Source: an uncultured Eubacteriales bacterium (lineage in GTDB: Bacteria; Bacillota; Clostridia; TANB77; CAG-508). From it: a DNA stretch of 48,892 nucleotides. Below, piece by piece: positions 44,039 through 48,892 of the stretch. The notes under the pieces were generated by a model that saw only the letters and a program-made list of their open reading frames with translations, was not told the origin of the DNA and searched no databases. Position numbers and translations under genes: made by a program. Location of the stretch: NCBI GenBank assembly GCA_949287075.1, contig CASEEU010000056.1:1-48892 (forward strand), given 5' to 3'. Position 1 is the stretch's first letter. Every line of letters starts with the position of its first letter.

Positions 44039-47000
44039 GTGAGTAAATTAAAGAAATATATCATTATTTTAATAGGCTTTCTCATTGTCTTATTGGGATT
44101 AGCAATAAATTCAGAAGCCGCTAGAACACAATTCTTAAATAGTTTCATTGTTTTAGCAACAAGAGGAGATATATATTGTACACAACATAGTAGAGAAATC
44201 TTTAATATGGGTTGTACATATACATTAGTAGGAAACTATGATATAAAAGGGAATATAGCAAGAAATAATCAAACAGGAGCGACCGTAGAGCATACAGATA
44301 ATGGTATTATGGCATATATTTTACATCAAGAACAAGTGAAACCTAGTACAATCAGTTCAGGTGGTTATGCACATTTAAGTAGATATCCAGCACAAGTTGC
44401 TTTATGGATGCATCAAGCAAATTGGTATAATACTGTAGGACAACATATAGGCATTAAAGCAGGTGTTTTAGAAGGAACTTCAGATTATTCAAGTGCTCAT
44501 AGGTTTGGAACCTATGATGATGCACAAAATATTGTGAGTGCAGGAAAAAAATATGCCAAAGAGATTTCAGGATCTAACGTAAGTAGCAATACAGATCAAT
44601 CTAAAATTGTTGTGGAACCATATGAAAAAAATGGAGAAGATTATGTAAGAGTAGGACCTTTCAATTTTACATTTGCGGGTTCGTTTAGTAAAATTGAATT
44701 AAAAGGAAATGATAATATATCTATTCCTATTAGTGCCTATGAAAAATATAATGGTAGCCAGATAGAAGAAATATCAAGTCCAGTAAAAGACCAGAACTTT
44801 TATATATCATTCAAAATACCAGAAAATGTATATAAAATAGCAGGAATCTATGTATATACAACTAGAAGTGTATTATGTGTGAATTTTGAATTATGGGAAT
44901 GCCTATCATACAATACACAAAGTTTCTTACAACGTGGGAATAGATGGACAGAAAATCAAGATTTTAATGGACATTGGGATTTAGATATTAATCTTTTTGG
45001 TAAATTTGATTTATTAAAAGTAGATCCAGATGCATTAAATGAAGATGGAGAACTAGGAAAACCATTAAAAGACGTTGGATTTACATTACAAATGGTATCA
45101 GGTGTCAAAGAAGGCTATTATGTTTCATATGATGAAGATGGAGATGCCGTATACACGGAAGAGCCTGTTACCATTATGACAGATGAAGATGGAAAAATCT
45201 TTATTGATCAAATGTGGATGGGAGATTATGAATTAATAGAAGTGGTCAATCCACACTTTGGATATGAAGACCTACCAATTGTTTTAGGTACTTATACAGT
45301 AGATCCAGGAGCTACTGCTAAAGTAACAGCCAATAATAAGAGAAAATATATCAAAATCAGAGGATTTGCATGGGAAGAAAAAGCAGATGGTAAAAATAGT
45401 ACAAAAGATTATATTTGGACTGATGGAGCAGAAGACAGAAGACTAGAAAATGTAACTGTTAGATTAATCAGTGCAAATGGAGAAATATTGGATGAGGTCA
45501 TCACAGATGCCAATGGAGAATATGTATTTGGTAATTATGATGAAAATGAAAATGCCATCCAATTAGAGATAGAAGATGTCATAGGAGCTTATATCGAATT
45601 TGAATATAATGGTATGAGTTATCAATCAATAGAAGTCAACCCACAATTTAAAGCAGTTGAAGAAACAGATTCTGTTGGAACCAAAATTACAAAATATACA
45701 GGAGAAACAAACGTAGCAACAGATGAAGCTTTAAGAGAAGACTTTAATAATCGTTATGCAACTATTGACGAAAGAAGCGAAGACAATACAGGAGACATAA
45801 AATATAATGATGCATATAATCCAAATGGAGAAAAAACACATGAAATAAAATATACATATGATGCACAAAACCATAGAAGTACAGTTATCTATGGAGATGA
45901 TGTAAAATATGGATATGAAGGACAAACATACCCTATTTCTGGAGTATATGATCAATATACACTTCAAGCTGTAACAGAAATCAAAGAAACAAATGCACTA
46001 TGCACAGATTTAACACCAGAAACCATTAGAAGAGATTCTGTAGAAGAAATTGGTGGATTAAACCTAGGGGTAGAAGAAAGAATCATGCCAGATTTAGCAG
46101 TTGTTGAAGATGTAGAAAAGGTAGATATTAGTTTAAACGGATATACACATACATATCAATATGCACAAAGATTTGAAGATCCTGAAAATTATGCAGGTGG
46201 AGATCCATTCAATGCCAGTGTTAAATTTGCAAGTAAATATATAGAAAATTCATATTCAAGAGAAGTCTATTCATCAGATGTCAAATATAATAGTTTAAAT
46301 GATCGAGCACTAAACATATTCATTACTTATAAAATCGAAATTAGAAACGAATCATCAACAGTTAACACAAATGTCAAAACATTAGTAAACTATTATGATG
46401 AAAGATATGAAAATGTCGTTGTAAGAAATGATGATGAGACAGTAACAGATGAAAATGGAAACATTGGAAATATTATACAATCAGAAGAAGATAACAATTA
46501 TCAAACAGATAATGCTATGAATAAACAAGATATTTATACAGACTATACCATTGCACCAGGACAAACAAGATATATCAGAATTACATATCAACTAAATAAT
46601 GATGCCATCAATGCATTACTAAATGGAGAATTAACATTAGAATCTGTAACAGAAGTAACAAGCTATTCTTCATATAGTGATGAGAATTACAGTATACCTT
46701 ATGCAGGTATTGACGTAGACTCAGCTGTTGGTACGGTAGAACCAGTATTACAAGACAATAAAATTAGTATTGTCGATACGATCGAAGATGATACAGATAA
46801 AGCACCATCATTAATTATAAAATTAAAAGATGCAAGAATGATTGAAGGAACTGTATGGGAAGATGGAGCTGATCCAAACTTATTAAATAATATTGGATAT
46901 GACAAAGAAAGAAAAGGTAATGGTAAATATGAAACAACAGAAAATGTTGTTGAAAAAGTAAAAGTAGAATTGCTAACCGTTAGTGGTTCAGGAGAAAATA

Positions 47001-48427
47001 TCACATATGATACAGCATATTTATATCCAACAGATCAAGAAACTGGTGTCGTAGCAGAAACCTATACAGCACCTAATGGAACATATAAATTTGAAGGTGT
47101 TATACCAGATAATTATGCCATTCGATATACCTATGGAGATAATAGTTATATCTATAGGAGTGATGGTACACAAGTATTAGATGAAGATGGTAATCCAAAA
47201 ACAGCAGATGCCAATAACTATAAATCTACTATTTATAGAGGTGGAAGCAAAGAAGATGCAGAAGCGATTAAAAACAATCTATATTGGTATAGAGGGGAAA
47301 CCAGTGATGTTGAGGGTGTAGAAAGATTATCAGATGCAAAAGATAATGAAGATATCATAGCCCAAAGAATGACAGAAGTGATGGATTCTAATCTAGTAGA
47401 TATCAACTATGGTTCAGTCATTGCTAGTGAGGCATTTACAGAAATCGATGCTTATACAGAAAAATTTGATATTAAGCTAGAATATGATGTCAATTTAGAT
47501 AATATTAGTCAATATGGAGCAGATTTAAAATTTGACTTTAATCAAATAGACTTTGGTATTATTGAAAGACCAAAACAATCTATTCAAATAGATAAAAAAG
47601 TATCTAATATACAAATCATGTTAGCAAATGGTAATGACTTGATCAATGGAAATCCACAAGAAGAAACCTTATCAGGAGTTAGGGTAGTAGATGATGATGT
47701 TTATATTGAAATTGATAATGAAATTATTCAAGGTTCAACACTAACAGTTACATATGGTATCACAGTAGATAACACAGCATGTGAAATTGATTATAATAAT
47801 GAAGACTACTATATTTATGGAATTGTACCAGAAGATCATGCAGATTGGAAAATTGCAACAGTTGTGGATATGTTTGATTATTTACCAGAAGATTTGGTAT
47901 TCCAGACAGAAAATAGTGATAATGCAAGTTGGGAATTAATCAATATAACACCAGATATGGAAAATGAACTTCTTGCAAAAGCAGTATATGAAAGAGTAAA
48001 TGGCCTTTCAAATATTGTACACTTAACAGAAGAAGGATCTAGAACATTTGATTTAGAACCAGGTCAAACCGCAACAGAGAACATAATTGTTTCTAGACAA
48101 TTAGCAACATCATCAGATGATTTAACCTATGAAAATGATGTAGAAGTCATCAGATTAACAGGAAGAGCACCAATTGACTCAACACCAGGAAACTATGACC
48201 CAGTAGAAAATGAAACCTATGACCCAGGGGATCCAACGAATAGCCCAGAATATCCAAATGGAGGTACATTTACAGGTGAGAATGAACCAGATGATGATAA
48301 GGTAGAAGTAACCATCACACCACCTACTGGTGAGTTTAGACAATATTTGTTATATGGCATTATAGGAATCAGTATTTTAGTGATTGTCGGCGTAGGTATT
48401 GTCATTATCAAAAAGAAAGTATTATAA
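44039..48427 (+). CDS. giant surface protein B3 (thioester, SpaA/SdrD-B domains, TPPTG anchor)
   Basis: A 1462-residue secreted protein read from a GTG eight bases after GGAAAGGAGG. The signal peptide ends near SEA (residue 27). The thioester domain has Cys47 in IYCTQH and Gln119 in YPAQVALWMH. A SpaA/Cna-B-like domain begins near residue 320 (FDLLKVDPD...MGDYELIEVVNPHFGYE). From residue ~435 the sequence follows the B half of A2-B2 closely (KYIKIRGFAWEEKADGKNST), with SdrD-B and DUF11-like domains, but without the dockerin and lectin. The end is TPPTG (1427-1431), a hydrophobic helix and KKK. A wall-anchored covalent adhesin is the best reading; the host or mucus ligand is unknown. Confidence 0.85.
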   Translation: MSKLKKYIIILIGFLIVLLGLAINSEAARTQFLNSFIVLATRGDIYCTQHSREIFNMGCTYTLVGNYDIKGNIARNNQTGATVEHTDNGIMAYILHQEQVKPSTISSGGYAHLSRYPAQVALWMHQANWYNTVGQHIGIKAGVLEGTSDYSSAHRFGTYDDAQNIVSAGKKYAKEISGSNVSSNTDQSKIVVEPYEKNGEDYVRVGPFNFTFAGSFSKIELKGNDNISIPISAYEKYNGSQIEEISSPVKDQNFYISFKIPENVYKIAGIYVYTTRSVLCVNFELWECLSYNTQSFLQRGNRWTENQDFNGHWDLDINLFGKFDLLKVDPDALNEDGELGKPLKDVGFTLQMVSGVKEGYYVSYDEDGDAVYTEEPVTIMTDEDGKIFIDQMWMGDYELIEVVNPHFGYEDLPIVLGTYTVDPGATAKVTANNKRKYIKIRGFAWEEKADGKNSTKDYIWTDGAEDRRLENVTVRLISANGEILDEVITDANGEYVFGNYDENENAIQLEIEDVIGAYIEFEYNGMSYQSIEVNPQFKAVEETDSVGTKITKYTGETNVATDEALREDFNNRYATIDERSEDNTGDIKYNDAYNPNGEKTHEIKYTYDAQNHRSTVIYGDDVKYGYEGQTYPISGVYDQYTLQAVTEIKETNALCTDLTPETIRRDSVEEIGGLNLGVEERIMPDLAVVEDVEKVDISLNGYTHTYQYAQRFEDPENYAGGDPFNASVKFASKYIENSYSREVYSSDVKYNSLNDRALNIFITYKIEIRNESSTVNTNVKTLVNYYDERYENVVVRNDDETVTDENGNIGNIIQSEEDNNYQTDNAMNKQDIYTDYTIAPGQTRYIRITYQLNNDAINALLNGELTLESVTEVTSYSSYSDENYSIPYAGIDVDSAVGTVEPVLQDNKISIVDTIEDDTDKAPSLIIKLKDARMIEGTVWEDGADPNLLNNIGYDKERKGNGKYETTENVVEKVKVELLTVSGSGENITYDTAYLYPTDQETGVVAETYTAPNGTYKFEGVIPDNYAIRYTYGDNSYIYRSDGTQVLDEDGNPKTADANNYKSTIYRGGSKEDAEAIKNNLYWYRGETSDVEGVERLSDAKDNEDIIAQRMTEVMDSNLVDINYGSVIASEAFTEIDAYTEKFDIKLEYDVNLDNISQYGADLKFDFNQIDFGIIERPKQSIQIDKKVSNIQIMLANGNDLINGNPQEETLSGVRVVDDDVYIEIDNEIIQGSTLTVTYGITVDNTACEIDYNNEDYYIYGIVPEDHADWKIATVVDMFDYLPEDLVFQTENSDNASWELINITPDMENELLAKAVYERVNGLSNIVHLTEEGSRTFDLEPGQTATENIIVSRQLATSSDDLTYENDVEVIRLTGRAPIDSTPGNYDPVENETYDPGDPTNSPEYPNGGTFTGENEPDDDKVEVTITPPTGEFRQYLLYGIIGISILVIVGVGIVIIKKKVL

Positions 48428-48440
48428 GCATTAAATAAAT

Positions 48441-48483
48441 AAAAGTTGCCAAAGGGGACGTGCCTATTTGGCAACTTTTTTTG
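48441..48483 (+). terminator. intrinsic terminator of surface module 3, loop carrying GGGGACGTG
   Basis: AAAAGTTGCCAAA and TTTGGCAACTTTT form a perfect 13-bp stem followed by T. The 13-base loop reads GGGGACGTGCCTA, recalling the GGGACGTG repeat seen at 10899 and 39246. Confidence 0.85.
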
Positions 48484-48486
48484 TAG

Positions 48487-48728
48487 TGAAATTTTAACAT
48501 TGCGTTCTTTCCAAAGGAGCAGGGGGGATTGCTATATTTTTTTAAGTTCTCGGCTACCCTCCATTTCGTTTAAGAAATTCTAATATCTAAGTCACAACAA
48601 TACCCGGAAACAGGACCCTTTGCGACTTATCTATAAGAATTTCTAAAACGATTCCAGACGCATTCGAACTTAAAAAAATATAGCAATCCCCCCTGCTCCT
48701 TTGGAAAGAACGCGATGTTAAAATTTCA
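48487..48728. mobile_element. 242-bp MITE with 63-bp terminal inverted repeats
   Basis: Bases 48487-48549 (from TGAAATTTTAACATTGCG) are the reverse complement of 48666-48728 with one mismatch (CATTGCG against CATCGCG). A second, imperfect 27-bp inverted repeat lies inside (CGTTTAAGAAATTCT...CTAAGTC with GACTTATCTATAAGAA...), so the whole element would fold into one long hairpin. It encodes nothing. It contains GC-rich patches unlike the surrounding DNA. A target duplication is unclear; TGTA occurs close to both ends. Confidence 0.8.
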
Positions 48729-48801
48729 TGTGTATAGAAGAAATTTAAGAAAAAGTATAGGTTTACAATAGATATGTCACACCTAGATAAAAAATAAAAT
48801 A

Positions 48802-48830
48802 TTGAAGGAAGTACCGAAAAATGATATAGT
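48802..48830 (+). promoter_or_regulatory. promoter of the gene at the right edge
   Basis: TTGAAG at 48802-48807, 17 bases, then TATAGT at 48825-48830, about 30 bases before the ribosome binding site of the edge gene. Confidence 0.45.
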
Positions 48831-48871
48831 TGTTTTGACTAGAAACAAATAAAATATCAGGAGGTACTTCC
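48807..48871. repeat. inverted repeat spanning promoter and ribosome binding site of the edge gene
   Basis: GGAAGTACC at 48807-48815 is the exact reverse complement of GGTACTTCC at 48863-48871. The right arm overlaps the AGGAGG ribosome binding site; the left arm lies inside the promoter, between the -35 and -10 boxes. Confidence 0.6.
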
Positions 48872-48872
48872 T

Positions 48873-48892
48873 ATGGGTAATAGTATAACACA
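48873..48892 (+). CDS. first codons of a gene cut by the window edge (possible transposase)
   Basis: AGGAGG stands eight bases before ATG, and the visible residues are MGNSIT. Too little is present to name a product. Its place beside a MITE and behind an inverted repeat that could hide the ribosome binding site suggests an insertion-sequence transposase, but this is inference only. Confidence 0.4.

Noticed and set aside
1..48892. CRISPR array, tRNA, rRNA or phage genes
   Set aside because: No regularly spaced direct repeats, no tRNA-like CCA-ended folds with a T-loop, no rRNA motifs and no phage structural or integrase motifs were seen.

Overview
The window is very AT-rich DNA from a Gram-positive, probably spore-forming member of the Clostridia, most like an uncultured gut species. 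Reasons: extreme A/T bias with N/K/I-rich proteins, frequent TTG and GTG starts behind strong AGGAGG-type ribosome binding sites, MecA and CotF-like coat proteins, a DUF4321-radC-mreBCD-mrdA-minC wall and division operon, and very large surface proteins with SpaA/Cna-B, SdrD-B and thioester domains. No rRNA, tRNA, CRISPR array or prophage module was seen.

Layout. 1-7.7 kb: the 3' end of an SMC/YhaN-like ATPase, a membrane protein, prfA, a divergent basic coiled-coil gene, a small LPKAG-anchored secreted protein, a ZIP metal transporter broken by a one-base frameshift, an orphan RhuM-like gene and a small membrane protein. 7.7-13 kb: a structured non-coding stretch, pcrA, two small CotF-like coat genes, a MITE with target duplication, a membrane-anchored M23 peptidase and mecA on the minus strand. 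13.2-19.5 kb: one plus-strand operon for cell shape and septum placement. It meets two small overlapping minus-strand genes of unknown function.

20.6-48.4 kb: about 28 kb of tandem surface-protein modules. Each module has an A protein (signal peptide, DUF11-like repeats, Asn/Pro-rich linker, SdrD-B domain, C-terminal membrane segment) followed by a B protein (signal peptide, thioester-type N-terminus, SpaA/Cna-B and SdrD-B domains, DUF11-like repeats, a TPxTG sorting signal). Modules 1 and 3 are two-gene operons. In module 2, A and B are joined in frame into one 3123-residue protein. It keeps an internal signal peptide at the joint, has lost half of the thioester domain and has gained a dockerin-like and a ricin-type lectin domain. 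Modules 2 and 3 share a conserved block upstream of their promoters. I regard this array as the most unusual content of the window.

The right edge holds a 242-bp MITE that would fold into one long hairpin, and the first codons of a gene, possibly a transposase, whose ribosome binding site lies in an inverted repeat. Pieces of a third repeat family beginning GGGACGTG recur at or just after stop codons at 10899, 39246 and 48454.

All family assignments come from motifs read by eye; no database search was run.
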